A program made the translations under genes and the position numbers. From Krasilnikovozyma curviuscula (Eukaryota > Basidiomycota > Tremellomycetes > Cystofilobasidiales > Mrakiaceae), in the NCBI GenBank assembly GCA_014825775.1, contig MVAQ01000002.1:62001-126000 (forward strand): 64,000 nucleotides of DNA, given 5' to 3'. Below the pieces are notes generated by a model that was not told where the DNA came from, did not search any database, and was given only the letters and a program-made list of their open reading frames with translations. This document shows, piece after piece, positions 28,701-47,204 of the stretch. The stretch's first letter is position 1. Each line of letters begins with the position of its first letter.

Positions 28701-30199
28701 TCAAGAAACCCGCCCTTTTTTCTTTAGTGCTGGCAATAAAGATGATGTCTGTAAATAAATAAAAGCCATTAATTTCCGCCGCACATAACAGACACCCCAG
28801 CCATGCCGAACAACTTACCTCCCGGAACTTGATCAGGTTGACCCAAGGTAGACTTCTGCATTGCTCTGAGCGTATCATCACTCGAATGCAGCGCCCAACA
28901 TGGCTGATTGGATCCGCATAATCACCAATCATTACAATCTCCTCCAGCTGCGGGAATAGCTCTACCGCTTTGTTCATAGTTGACACCAGCTTAATGTCAA
29001 TGAGTGGTGATTCGTCCTGGTGATCCTCGCTGAAACGTGTTGGAAGTACACATTGGATTCTGTGGCCAAGAGTAATAGATTTGAGAGGATAGCTTTTGAC
29101 TTTCATTTGCTCTAATTGGTCCGGATAATCAGTGGTGAGCACATTGAACATAATCGTAAGGTTGGTGATGCGGTTGAGTGATATTGAGGTGGTGTATCGA
29201 AGCGAGGAAGGGCATGCGACGTATGCTCTAGAGGTGGTCCAGCACTCGACGGAGATCATCACAAAGAGAAGAGCCATGATCGTCCCTGTTCCCTTCTCAT
29301 GTAAGTCGTCCATCACAGTAGGTACTCTCTCTTTTTTATTTCGGTAGGATTGGCCGATCACCACGTGTTTCAGCAAAGGAAACTCTAAGAGGGCGATGTT
29401 CGGGACCCACTGCCATTCTGAAGAGGTGCGAACGACCCGAGAATTTACGCCCAACCTGACTTTGGCTGGATGATTCGTAATGAGCTCCTGGTCAAATGAT
29501 GAGGTGAATGAAAGAACTTTGACCTGCAAAGTGGATGTTTAGACGACAAGAGAAGTCTACAAAATAGCGTTTGTTACTAACCGTTGACCAATAGGTTTTC
29601 ATCCGAGTTTGCAAGTCCAGATCACTCTGCATCTCCTCCGACTCCTTACCCATCTTCACAACATTTCCTTTGGTGTCAGATCGCATGATGAGAGAACAGA
29701 AGAATCGTTGAAATCCTTTCGCTGACCGTATCGTCACTTCTTCGGAGAAAAGAGGCATTCCAATCTCGTTCCAAAGTTTACAAACTTGCAAAATCTGTTT
29801 TCCAGAGACTGTTGAAGGCTTGATGGCGTAGAATAGAATCCTGAATATAAGTTCAGTAGGAAGGGTGTCGAAGTAGGGGGTCGTGGTCTTTTCTACATGG
29901 TGTACTGAAAACCACCGAAGCTCGTAAGTTCTAGGAAATAATAAACAATAATATGAAAAAATTTCTTCACCTGCTATCTGAGGTTGTTCTTTGCTCTCTT
30001 GGATCACGATCGGTGACGGTGTTATGACGAGAGGCTTCGGATGAGCGATTGACTCACTCGTGGGTTGTTTGCTCCTGTAAGTGTCGCGATTTAATGAGGT
30101 TAACACCCCGGAGAAATGATGCTCAGATTAGGTTATGTTAGGTTAGACGTACTGTAGTAGGGATAGGCTGTTGAAGCAGTTGAGCAACAACTTAGCCAT
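28701..30199 (-). CDS. F-box-like protein A
   Basis: Proposed start ATG 30197-30199 (MAKLLL); an in-frame ATG also exists at 30365-30367. The end is TGA 28701-28703 after a last short exon (28752-28701) joined through a GTAAGT donor near 28,837. About 440 residues. The centre carries an F-box-like motif, FDTLPTELIFRILFYAI (about 29,870-29,820), followed by a Trp/Leu-rich region without regular LRR spacing. An intron in phase 0 falls just before VKVLSF (about 29,524). F-box proteins recruit substrates to SCF ubiquitin ligases through Skp1; basidiomycetes carry large families of this loose type. The exon between about 29,990 and 29,900 may contain an additional intron. The downstream neighbour on the same strand is a similar gene. 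Confidence 0.6.
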
Positions 30200-30422
30200 C
30201 TTGGGATCTGCAGGAAGTGAAGACCAACAGTTTACAGGTGTTAACCGCAGACAGATTATGAGAGAAAATGAAGGGTTGGAGCGGTAGTTCGAAGGGGTTC
30301 GTTTGGCTGAGGAGAGAGGGGAAGGTAATGAAACGCACAAATCGGAGAAAGAGCCGGTGAAACGCATTAAATGATAAGAAATGTAAAAAAAAGGGTGATT
30401 AACAGCCCCATCACATACAATG

Positions 30423-31498
30423 TCAAATCTTCAAAGGATACAATATCATTCCATCAACGACTTTTCCATAGTCAGGGAAAGTGATCGTCACTTTGCCCAC
30501 CAGACTAGGAGGAAGGCCTCCGGTCTTCATCCATCCGTGCATGACTCTACCTGCGTCCGTACCCTCCCTCGCCCACTCTCCTTTGAAAACAACCTCTTCA
30601 ACACTCGATGTCTCTACAACTTCACGAACAACAGCCCAATTCCAGGACCTTAGTGATCCCCAATGACCTCCTTCTAAACGAACACCGTCAAAAACTAGAC
30701 TGCGCAGGTTTGGTATTGGAGGAAGACGGGGTCGGTCAACGATAACGTCGCGATGGATCAACGAGGTGGTATTTATAAAATTGGACTGGGACAGTAAGCG
30801 GAGTGAATTTTGACACCCGATTGTCCAAGCTTGCGGCGATGCGTCCACGAGCAGTTTGGAGATGAGCTTCGCGGCTGCTACCCATTGTTGTGGACCATCG
30901 TTCCCGTATGGATAAGATCCCAAAGAGATAGATCTCAGGTTAATAAATTGAAGTGGAACAGTTCCGTTTCTTGAGAATGTCTGTGGAGCTGATTGCGAGG
31001 CGATGACGATTCGAAGGTTGAAGTGTGCTTCCCAAATGGTTGGCGCTGACTCGTAGTCCACTAAGGAATTGTCAAAGGTTTTGAGCGTTTGGGCTAGATC
31101 ATTCATTAGTTCAGTGGGGAGATAGAGGGACCTGACCTGCAAATGAGGATGAAACTCAAATCACTAAATCCCCTCAAGACATCTCTGAACGAACTCACGT
31201 ACCGAATCATATACAGAATCGGAGTAGCACATGTTCCTATGTACCGGCCTCCAAGCAAAATGAAGACTCTTTTGCTGGCACGGCTTCAATCGAAAGAACG
31301 ACAGGAACCCCTTGTAAGAAATGAGAGAGATGTGTGTTCTCAGAAGACTGAGGAGCGTCCGATAGAGGCTCTTTTTAACCAGTAGGTACGGTATTGAGAG
31401 ACGGGAGGAGGGCTGGATGAGGAAGGAGAAGACAATGTAAAGAATGTCGTCCGGCAGAAGTGGGGCTTTATAAGTAGAGGGCGGGGCGCGTGTCTTTG
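30423..31498 (-). CDS. F-box-like protein B (5' end unresolved)
   Basis: Two clear exons: one beginning at about 31,498 after a CTTAG acceptor and ending with a GTACGT donor near 31,203, and one from 31,136 to TGA 30423-30425. The first has an F-box-like motif APLLPDDILYIVFSFLIQP. The second contains a Leu-rich region (LRSLVFDGVRLEGGHWGSL) and ends in the phrase GMILYPLKI. The phase-0 intron before VRSLYL matches the intron before VKVLSF in protein A. No ATG lies in frame before the F-box, so at least one upstream exon (probably within 31,530-31,970, where an ATG frame starts at 31971) is missing from this model, or the gene is 5'-degraded. Confidence 0.5.
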
Positions 31499-32500
31499 CT
31501 AAGATTGTCCAAAGACAAATGCAGAGAATCAAATTGGATCAACAATCGTGTCTGCAAAGTACCTGGAAAGCAATGGAATGGAACTAGGCGAAAAGGCTTG
31601 TGAACTTTAGTTAGCTCACCTGCTCTCGTTGTCCAGAACTTCCCCACCGTCAATTTGAATGACATTCTTGATGTCTTGACTTGACGGAAATAACCAGCTG
31701 GTTGGTGGTTGCTGAGAATCCAGTAGAGCAGTGAGGTGATTAACTGGTTGAGGGACAGGAACAGGGACCACGAGGAGATACACTCTTGCCAAGTCACTTC
31801 GGCACTGCCACCAGTTGGGATGCATGCCCTGCAAACCCCTATATCATGGAAGATGGTGATTTGAAATCTAGACACTCCAGATGCAAAAAGTGTCATTCGA
31901 AAACAGAAAGTCGTATTGCGACGCACAACTTGCGCAGCAGACAACCGAACAAGGAAACCACAGGGTAACATGGCAAGAAAATAGAATCCGGTGCTGAATT
32001 GGAGGTCACGTCGCTGCTACGTGGTAGAACAAGAAGGGAAAATGCGATCAGAGCTGAAGTAAACAGCGAGCGATGGAGATGAAAGCAGGCGAAGCTTGTT
32101 GATCAAAGTTCGAGGACCCGTCAGTCTTCAACGCGATTGGGATTCAGAAGAGCCTCTTGCATCCTTCGGCTGATTTAATGGTGACTGGTCTGGCGTTGCT
32201 GTCCCGCCCACTCTTCCTTCGCTAAAGACAGAGCAGGTGCAGTACTGTTCATCTTCCTGAGCAGATGGGCTCAATTTTCGTTTTCGTATGTCAATTTTCC
32301 AGACTTTTTTTCTCCTTTTTGAACATCTATCGGGAATATGAAACCAACTCAGCAAGTCAAAAGCTGCATTTTCCGGCTACTCACTCCTTCGGATCCTTGA
32401 GCGCCACTGACTCGTCGTCAGTCGCATCGTGCTCGCTCGCAAAAAATGTTGTGACGATTCCACCAACGATCATCACTCTATACCAAAAAACTGCAGCAGG
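31499..32500. other. Upstream region between F-box gene B and VMS1
   Basis: About 1 kb that probably contains undetermined first exon(s) of the F-box-like gene B and the promoter of VMS1. Overlapping frames on the minus strand (31,468-31,971) cannot be joined to the F-box exon in phase by any splice pair I could find. Confidence 0.4.
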
Positions 32501-34992
32501 ATGCAGGCTTCATCTTCCAGACCCAAGAAGCACCCCTTGCTCACCCCTCTACCTTACATCTTCCAACTCCCACCTCAAATCCTGTCCGACCTCTCAGTGC
32601 GCTCCTTCACCGCCTCCGCAGAACCTACCCTTGCGCCAGATGCAATTGAAGAAGAGCCTGAAGAACCGACAGCAGCACCAGCAGTAGTTACTGGAGGAGA
32701 AGGCGGTCTGGTCTGCACGATATGCCTGGCAGAGACTTTTGATTCGATTCAGGAACAGAGGGACCATTTCAGAAGTGACTGGCATAGGTTCAATGCCAAG
32801 TCAAAGCTCCACGTCGATGGAAAGGGTAAAGGAAAAGAGTTCAAAGCTGTCGGGAAGGAGGAATTCGAGACTATGGTCGATGGTCAGTGGTTCACTCTCT
32901 CTCAGTTTTGGGATGACAAAGAGCGGCCTTGCTGATGCTCTTCCTGTAAACTCTTTTTTGAAATGACACTATCCAGATCTATCGTCGATATCAGGCTCAG
33001 AAGGATCTTCCTCTTCTTCAGCAGCAGGAAATGACCAAGTTTCCACCCTCCTGAAGAAAACCAAGCTCGACGCCGAAGCAGAAGACGACGAGGATGAAGT
33101 CGACACCAACCGAACGCTCACACGAACGGCCGTTTTATGGTTCACACCTTCGAAACAAGAGTTCCCAGATACTCAGATGGGGATATACCGACATATCTTC
33201 CCATCCAACCTCAAAGACGCACCTGAATTCCTGCCGTCGCTCAAAGACCTCCAGCTTTCGCCGGAGGACTTTGAGGCTCCGCATGTGAAGAATGACGATG
33301 GAACCATTGGAGGTGGGGAGAGGAGGTGGGTGTTACTTATGACAGCGGGAGGACATTTCGCAGGTGCTGTCATTGGGTTAATTCCAGCCAAAGGGAAATA
33401 TCAGGTGAAAGGCGCCAAGGGAGCTGGAGAGATCAGAGTTCTGAAGCATAAGACATTCCATCGATATACGAGTAAGTGCTTCTACTTCTATCTGCTTGTC
33501 ATTTCTTGTTGCTTGACGATCGACGCTTAACATCTTCTGTCGTTTCACTCTACAGCTCGTCGTAAACAGGGTGGCTCCCAATCCGCATTCGACAAATCCA
33601 ATGGCCAAGCTATTTCCATCGGTTCAATGCTCAGACGAGCAGGTGAAGTTCAGCTGCGAGAGGAGATCCGGGAACTGATGGCCGATTGGAAGGAAGACAT
33701 TGAAGGTGCGGAGAGGATCTGGTTGAGGGCGAACGTCAGTAACCAAAAGATCTTCTGGGGATATGAGGGGGCAAGTTTAGAGAAAAGTAGGTTGTTTGCT
33801 CTTTCATGAGTGATGGGCTGGTGTGAATCTACTCAAGTGCTGACGTTACTTTGCGCACCCGTTGTGCAGACGACAAGCGCCTGCGAACCTTCCCCTTCCC
33901 GACCCGACGACCAGTCAGTACCATCATTTTCTCCTCTTCTAGCTTCAATCATAAAAATTTTATTGATCAATTCGCTTTTTTCCTCCGACGCAGACCCTCA
34001 ACGAGCTCTATCGCTGCTTCAATGAACTGACGCGTCTCAAGCTGTCGCACCTGACCGAATCCGCCCTCCGCGACCTCGAAGAAAGCTACCTCGCATCCCT
34101 CAAGCCGAAACCCAAGCCAACATCTGCGCCAGCGCCCGTGGTGGCCAAGGTTGAGAAGGTGAAGCTGAGCGAGGAGGAGGCGAAGCTGCGAGAGCGGTGG
34201 AGGAGGTTTGTCGAGATGGTCGAGAAGGGCAAAATTGACACCCTGGCTACCTTCTGGACAAAATACGATCTCGAGATGGGTCTCGCTGGGGCATTGCCTG
34301 ACTGGTGTGTTGAGGAGCTCGGTGGCAGGTTGGGCACAGCGCTGCAGATTGCGGCTAGTGCTGGGAAGGAAGAAGTTGTCAAATGGCTGTTGGAAGAGAA
34401 GAAAGCTGATCCAACAGTCCCTGTGCCGATTTCCACGACGACTTCAAGCTCGACACCATCCAATACTCGACCATCGACGCCAACAGCAGTTGTTGATGCT
34501 GATGACTCTCCACCACCCGCGACGTCCTTCCGCACGGCATACGACCTTGCTCCCACGCGATCTACACGAAATATCTTCCGTCGACTGGCGTATGATCATC
34601 CTGATTGGTGGGCGTGGACGTCCACTGCCCCTGGAGGTGCGAGAGTGCCATCGGGACTCTCGGCAGAGCAGGAGGCGAGCCAGGACACGAAGAAGACGGA
34701 CCGCAGGAAGGGGTTGAAGGAGAAGGCCAAGGAGAGGGAGGCAAAGCGTCTGGCCGCGATTGACCCGGAGGAGGAAGCGAGGACGATCCGTGAGGCGGAG
34801 GAGGAGAGGCAGCGCGTCGAAGAGGAGGAGAGGAAGAAGAGGGAAAGCAGAGCGAATGTACCCCAGAAGCTTGGAGGTAGTGGACCTGGTGCGAACATGC
34901 CGGGTGGGCTCAGCGCTGAGACAAGGATGCAGATTGAGAGGGAGAGGAGAGCGAGGGCCGCCGAGGCGAGGTTTGGCGCAGGTGGGAGATAA
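32501..34992 (+). CDS. VMS1: Vms1/ANKZF1, peptidyl-tRNA-releasing ribosome quality control factor
   Basis: Five exons: 32501-32882, 32977-33471, 33556-33786, 33870-33913 and 33994-34992, total 2,151 bases, 716 residues (ANKZF1 is 726). Order: a C2H2 zinc finger, CTIC...HFRSDWHR (about residues 70-98); the VLRF1 release-factor-like domain (about 160-400) with the TRRKQGGSQS loop, whose second Gln (about residue 301) aligns with the catalytic Gln of Vms1; ankyrin-repeat-like helices (LQIAASAGKEEVVKWLLEE); a charged coiled coil; and a C-terminal VCP-interacting motif fitting R-x5-AA-x2-R exactly (RERRARAAEAR). The protein frees nascent chains stalled on 60S subunits by cleaving the tRNA 3' end, and recruits Cdc48. 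Every key element is present. Confidence 0.93.
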
Positions 34993-35742
34993 GATAGTGA
35001 AGTTCTTTTATTCAACCAATAAGAACTATATTTTGATTAATTCTTGTTGATGACGTCAGACTTGAGGCCGTCGTCGGTGAGACAGCGCTGAGTCATGATG
35101 TTCCTATCGCCTGCTGTCCTTAAGTTGCTACCATCAGAGCTTCTCCTTCCTCATGGAATTTAACCTTAGAACAGAAAGGTTCAATCTCAATAGACACGAT
35201 GAAAGAGTCGAGGCTTGCTTGCAGTTGGGGGGTCGACGAGTCTCTATGTTGCGCTCACAACTTTCAGACTTCAGAAATGCTAGCTTTTTTTTGTCTCCAT
35301 TCAAACATTGTTGAGCGTGATTTTCGTTCCAGCCGAATATGATTTGTAACAAAAGCAAAGGGTGTGTTGTTTACGATGAAAAAAGAATGTACGACATGTT
35401 GTCTCCGGGATCCGTGAGAAACCTAACGTTGTGGATGGGAAGCGCTTGGACATTCGATTCGTTCTTCAGAGGGGTAGGACTACTGTTTCTTCTCTTAATT
35501 GCATCTGTTTTTGTTCAACATTCGCTCGTATGTAACCAAGTTCTCCATTCACTATTTTTGGTGCCAGCGTTGGCTCGCCTCTCGTTTAATTTTCTGACTC
35601 TAGGGCTGGCGGCGACGTCCGCTTGCGAAGGGTCCGCTTCCACACCACACACTCACACTCGATTCCACGCTGACTTTAACTCCAAACTACAACAACCGAC
35701 TCTTTCTATCTTCTCCTCTTTCTAGTTCCCTGACATTCTAAC
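34993..35742. other. Intergenic: VMS1 3' flank and ABCC promoter
   Basis: 750 bases between two genes on the plus strand. The half near 35,742 is pyrimidine-rich with CAC/CTC runs, as in fungal promoters. Frames present are short and unconserved. Confidence 0.5.
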
Positions 35743-41919
<6,177 letters not shown>

Positions 41920-43141
41920 GCCTTTTAGATTATGTCTCCGCCTTTTGTGATTTTCTCTGTAGATATCTTCCCGTTTAGGTGCACCACTAGCACATAATAG
42001 ACTGCTCTTGTTATACGATCATTTGCATAAACAAATGTATGACCCCATTTTGTTGACCATAAGTGAAGTGGGGTTCATGTAAACAATGTTACACCCAGAG
42101 CGTTCCAAGGGAACTACCAACGTCATTGCACTGAACATAACCCAGCTGGCACACATATTCTTTGGGGTTTTCATCCGCAAAAAAGTCGTTACCTTAGATC
42201 TACAGCTGGCATAGTTCGCCCAATCGCCAAGGATGTTAGCTAAAATCCACCTAAGAAAAGTCGAAACAGCGCAGCGTTTCTCTCTCTCAACGTGTATATC
42301 GTCAAGAAAATATTTTTAAACACTTTGAATGTATGTTGAATTATCTAATAATGTGGAAGCAACGTGCTGCTCACTCAGAAATAAACAATGGCAAAAATAC
42401 TAATTCGTAGATCGGTCCATCGAAATGCCACAATTTTGGACCTGTGAATGCATAGGAATGAAACCACAATTCGAGAATAGATCATTTGAGGTCTCTTTGA
42501 GCAGTAGGACTACGTTGGGCTTGTGAATGCCAGATGAGTCGGATGCTGAGATACTGTTTGCTTTGACACCTGGCTTCTCGTACCCCAAGCTCCCGAGAGA
42601 GTTTAAAGAAAGACATATGACACGGCGATCGAACTGCGCTCGTCTGACCTTTCATTTACAGCTGAAGTTCGATTGGCGCCGCTTGCTCGACGAACGTTTC
42701 GAAAACAAGCCTGCGCTTTTCTGTAAGCCGTTTGCCCCTTGGACAACGTTCGCATTGACATCTATTCTTGTCTGACATGAACTTTTATCTAAGTGTAGAT
42801 CGATTGCCTAACCCAAGCAAGTTAGGTTGTGACGAAGTGGACGCGACAGCTCGTCGAAGTCTTTGAGACACGAAAACCAGCCTGGTGAAGAGGATGCTGT
42901 TTTTTTTTTTCTTTTTTTTCTGGGAGCTGCTTCTCCATCTTGCTTGACTGAAGAACTCTATCAACCGTGTCTTGTGGACACAGGGGAAAACAAACTGGAT
43001 TTCTTTTTTTCAAATCGTTCCTTCTCGGAGCTAGCTATTTTGGGTGACAGCACGGCGAGGCGCATGGTGACTTTTTATCTCTGGAGTTTTACTTCTCACG
43101 TTCGCTTTCCAACTGCAACTTCCTTGCAATTTCTGTTCGAA
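41920..43141. other. Intergenic: ABCC 3' flank and Git1-like promoter
   Basis: About 1.2 kb. The left part has stop-rich AT sequence. A T-run sits at about 42,901-42,920, some 220 bases before the Git1-like start. No gene or known motif is recognised. Confidence 0.5.
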
Positions 43142-45689
43142 ATGGGACTCTTTTCAAAGAAGGAAAAGACTGAAGGTGAGGTTGATGAGGTGAAGCAAAC
43201 GACTGGTCTGTCCAAGGTAAGCTGCATTGGCAATTTTACACGCTTCACTCCTATCTTGTTGATACTGAGAAGTTTACTTGATTCGACGCATAGGTTGGAC
43301 TTGTCTTCTCATGTGGAGCGTAAGTTTTTAGTTTCCATAGCGATTGTGCCCCCCCTGTTGGAAGAATGGAAGGAGAGCTGCTTACCTTTATCTCTTGCGC
43401 TTTGTTGCACGCTTTTGCTCTTGACCTTAACTGATCGCTCCATATTACAGTGCCTTGTTCTCAGATGGTTATGTTCGTCCTAGTTTCTCTTTTCTTTCTC
43501 CTCAGACATTAGATGGTTGCGCAGAACAAAACTTTCTAACATTGCTCTTCACGTTGGCAACAACTTTTCGTCTTGTATAGGTCAACGCCTCCATCGGTCC
43601 AGTCAACACTATCTTGACCTCTTACCTCTACAAGGGTGTAAGTGCATGTTTAGATCGCTTTCTCTTTCTTCCGATCTAATCATACTGAAGCGCCGCTTAC
43701 TTTTGCCGTTCCATGCGCTGCCAATCACTCGCTCGAATGGTAATAGCAAGTCAAGCCAAACTACTCCAGACTCCTTTCATCTATGGCTTTCGCTGGTACT
43801 GTTATCGGAATGCTTATCTTCGGTATCATGTCAGACAAGCTCGGTCGTAAGAGCGGTATGTTGATGGCCACCGGTATCATCGTTCTTTTCACTGTGAGTT
43901 GCATTGTCCCCGCAATGTTATTAGCATCGTGACTGACATTTCTATTACAGATCCTCTCCACTGGTGCCTACGGGTCTACCCTCGATGGTTTCTTCTCTGC
44001 GTGAGCTGTTCACTTTAATTCTCAGACGAAAGAAGACGGTACTGACAAAGCTCTCTGCGCGCTTTTGAAATAGCCTCATTGCCTATCGTTTCCTTTTGGG
44101 TATTGGTATTGGTGCTGAGTACCCATCTGGTTCAGTTGCCGGTAAGAAAAGATCCGTTGTTTTTGGGCGATGTGTCAATGACTGAGTACGTTTTGATCGG
44201 GTTTTGCAGCTGCCGAGAACACCGAAGATGAAGGTCAGTGATTACGGCTTCTTAACGGTGATTATCACGCTGACCCTCAAAACTGTCCACACTCTTTCCT
44301 GCTACTTTTGTAGGTGTAAACAAGAACAGACAACAAATGTACTTCCAGCTCGCGACCAACTCGATGATTGACATGGGTTTCGTCGTCGCTACTTTCGTTC
44401 CATTGGTTCTCCTCTGGATCTGCGGCATGAACCATCTCCGTGTTGTCTGGAGATTGACCCTAGGTCTCGGAGTCATCCCACCACTTCTCTTGCTGTACTT
44501 CAGAATCAAGATGAAGAACCCTGACATCTGGATGAAGAACTCCGCCAAAAAGGTTTCTGTTCCATGGAAGTTGGTTTTCAAGAGATACTGGTTGAAGCTT
44601 GTTGCTATCTCAATTTGTTGGTTCATCTACGATTGGATTGCGTATCCATTTGGTCAGTCCCAATCGTGATCCCTTATCAATTTCAAGCGACGCTGACATC
44701 CTTCTCACATCGTAAAATCAATAGGTATCTACTCCACCACCATCACTGATGTTGCCCTCAAGAACAGGTGAGCCTGGTTATTTGAATTCTCAATTTACTG
44801 CCCCCCGACATGGTCCTAACTGCTTTCATTTTCACAGCGACCTGTACTCTGACTTCGGTTGGGGCTGCTTGGAGAACGTCTTCTATCTTCCAGGTACCTT
44901 CTTTGGTGCCCTCTTTGTCTCTGACAGATTGGGACCAAAATACACCATGATCTTGGGTTTGATCTTGCAATCCATCTTCGGATTCGTCCTCTCTGGAGCC
45001 TACAACCCACTGACCCAAAACAACACCATTGCCGCCTTTGCTGTCATTTACGGTCTCTTCTTGTCCTTTGGTGAATTGGGTCCTGGAAACTGTCTTGGTT
45101 TGCTCGCTACCAAGTCTATCTCCCCCACAATGACCCGGTACGTAACTTCTAGATTTGCTTCAAAGGTCTTTAACTTAAGACTCCTTGTTGTTGCAGAGGT
45201 GTGTTCTACGGTATTGCCGCTGCTGTTGGAAAGATCGGTGCCTTTGCCGGATCTTACTGCTTCACGCTCATCATCGATGACTTGGGAGGAGATAGCACCT
45301 ACAAGGGAGAGACTGGTGAGTCACTGTCAACTTTCATAGGGTTTTCTGTTTGAAACATTTTACTTATTACAACATATCTTCCCAGGTCCATTCTACATCG
45401 CTTCTTGCCTTGCCCTCGTCTCCGCCGCCATCATCTATTTCTTCATTCCAAACATCTCCGCTGATTTCATGACCAACGAGGATATCGAGGTTAGTGCTAT
45501 TACTTCAATTCAATTATTTCAATTCACGATTTCGAAATTGACGCTGACTTGTCGTTTTCTCCTTCCCAGTTCCGTGCGTACCTCGAGGCTAACGGATACG
45601 ATACTTCCGTCCTCGGAGAGGAGATGGATATCCCAGACCTCGAAAAGGTCGGTGGCGGTGTTGTTGTTGCTGATCACTTCGAGAAGTAA
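43142..45689 (+). CDS. Git1-like glycerophosphodiester transporter (MFS), copy 1
   Basis: Fourteen exons, total 1,494 bases, 497 residues: 43142-43216, 43294-43319, 43451-43472, 43581-43637, 43747-43893, 43951-44000, 44074-44141, 44210-44233, 44314-44652, 44725-44767, 44838-45137, 45197-45315, 45386-45489, 45570-45689. It has about 12 membrane segments. Family marks are LFSDGYVNASIG near the start of helix 1, SDKLGRKSG in the first loop, [12 protein letters not shown], a second [12 protein letters not shown] loop, and GELGPGN followed by [16 protein letters not shown]. These match yeast Git1, a proton symporter for glycerophosphoinositol and glycerophosphocholine, better than sugar carriers; some basidiomycete relatives also take up phosphate. 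The N-terminal 25 residues are charged. A near-identical paralogue lies 4 kb away in opposite orientation. Confidence 0.88.
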
Positions 45690-45946
45690 ACACCGAGCTT
45701 CTTTGACTCGTCTGCTTTTTTTGGCCTTAATGTTATTTGGTACTATATTCTAATAGACTACTTTCTAGAGTCCTAATCTTTCTTTTGATATGACACCTGT
45801 GGGTTAATTGACTTTTGATCTGACAATCGGTGGGTTGAATTGTTGCCGATCGGTAGCAAGGAGCAAAAGGTGACAAATACATAGTACAAGGCGCGTCTAG
45901 TATTGGCGCTCACATATATAAGAGCTTCTAATATCGGCCTTCAACG

Positions 45947-47204
45947 TTACACCTCCGTCTTGTATCGATCCTCGTCACTGGAGTCGTGCGCAGAAAAATC
46001 GGACTGCAGTTTGTAATCCTCTACAGCGATCCCTACGACTATGTGGAAACGGTGAAAGAAACGGCAGCGAAAGAAACGGTGAAATTAGCATCACAGCCCT
46101 TCGCATCGAACGTTTAGACTTACTTAAGAACAACTCCAACGTTCTCGGATCGGCAGTCGCTTCGTTGATGCTGATATAGCTCTCCTGTTTCATCGTCTGC
46201 ATGCCAAAGGTGATGGCTCCCAGCTTCTCGGTGACTTTGTTTGTGTAGTTCCCTAGCTCAAGACCGCCGTTTTTCTCTTTCCAAGCAAAAGAGGCACCGT
46301 CGTAGCCTTTAAAGTGATACTTTGTCTTAATGATGCCACTTTGAGATACTTGATTCCAAAGTGAAATGAGAGAGTGAGTGACACTGGAGCCGCCGTGTGG
46401 TTTTAAAAAAGGAGAAAGAGTTTACCTGTTGATTTCAGCTTAGTCGTCCCATCCATTCTCACAAGCTCATACTTGTTTGACATCTTGCCTCGTGTGCAGA
46501 TATAAATCAGCTCCTAGATGCAGTAAGGACAAAAAGTATTCGCTTAGACATCGGCTTCCATTACCGAGAACACTTCAGTCGATCAAAGGGATAAAGGAGT
46601 TTGAAGCTTTTACTTACACCTCGAGCATCTTGGCCTCTAAAAAACCTCAGGTAGAAGCCGTGTCGTTCTTGGTCGGATTCAGACCCGTAATCAATGAAGT
46701 ATTCACAAGTTTCGGACACTTCCTCTACAACCAACGCCGACATAAACTTCATCCCTTCTTGATAAAATCGTCAGCCATGAGTGTACCAGTCAAAATATGA
46801 CTGATGAAGGAAACGCACTGGTATGCATCCGATAGATTCTGAGGAATATTCAATGTCAGCAAAGAGCGAAATCAAAAGCAAAAGCAATAACAGCCTGAGT
46901 CTGCTCACCTATATATCTGCTTCCCTTCCTTCACCTGAAGGCCCAAACTAGCAACAGACTCATTTCCAGAGCTTATCGAAGGAAGCCCTGAAGAGAAGCC
47001 AACGGATCGGGATCGTCCCGTAGAGGTGACGGTGTCGACACTTGATAGCAAAGATGGCGTCCGAATCGAAGCGTCCGAAGGAACTGTGAGTGAGTCTGGG
47101 GAGCTGAGGTTGAGCGCACCATCCCAGTTTGGTGGAACGTAGTCCACTGATCCCTCAGGCATTGGGCCTTTACCCTTAGGTTTCTTGAGAGCGCCTTTGA
47201 TCAT
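45947..47204 (-). CDS. Hypothetical protein, possible Tubby-like C-terminal fold
   Basis: Starts ATG 47202-47204 (MIKGALKKPK), ends TAA 45947-45949. The first exon (to about 46,910) is Ser/Thr-rich with a run of short SL and TS pairs and is probably disordered. Later exons encode a beta-rich section: KFMSALVVEEVSE, HGFYLRFFRG, YELVRMDGTTKLK, YHFKGYDGASFAWKEKNGG, then a helix and an acidic tail ending DEDRYKTEV. The repeating strand pattern with the phrase SFAWKEKNGG hints at a Tubby/LURP-like barrel common in fungal orphans, but this is weak. About 310 residues; internal splice sites near 46,750-46,830 are uncertain. It shares an upstream region with RVS161. Confidence 0.55.

Noticed and set aside
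42863..43483. 206-codon frame ahead of and across the Git1-like start
   Set aside because: It reads through the first introns of the transporter; the conserved protein starts at 43142 with a 75-base first exon shared by the paralogue.
45915..45921. TATATAA element
   Set aside because: It lies between two convergent 3' ends with no gene starting nearby, so it is not treated as a promoter.
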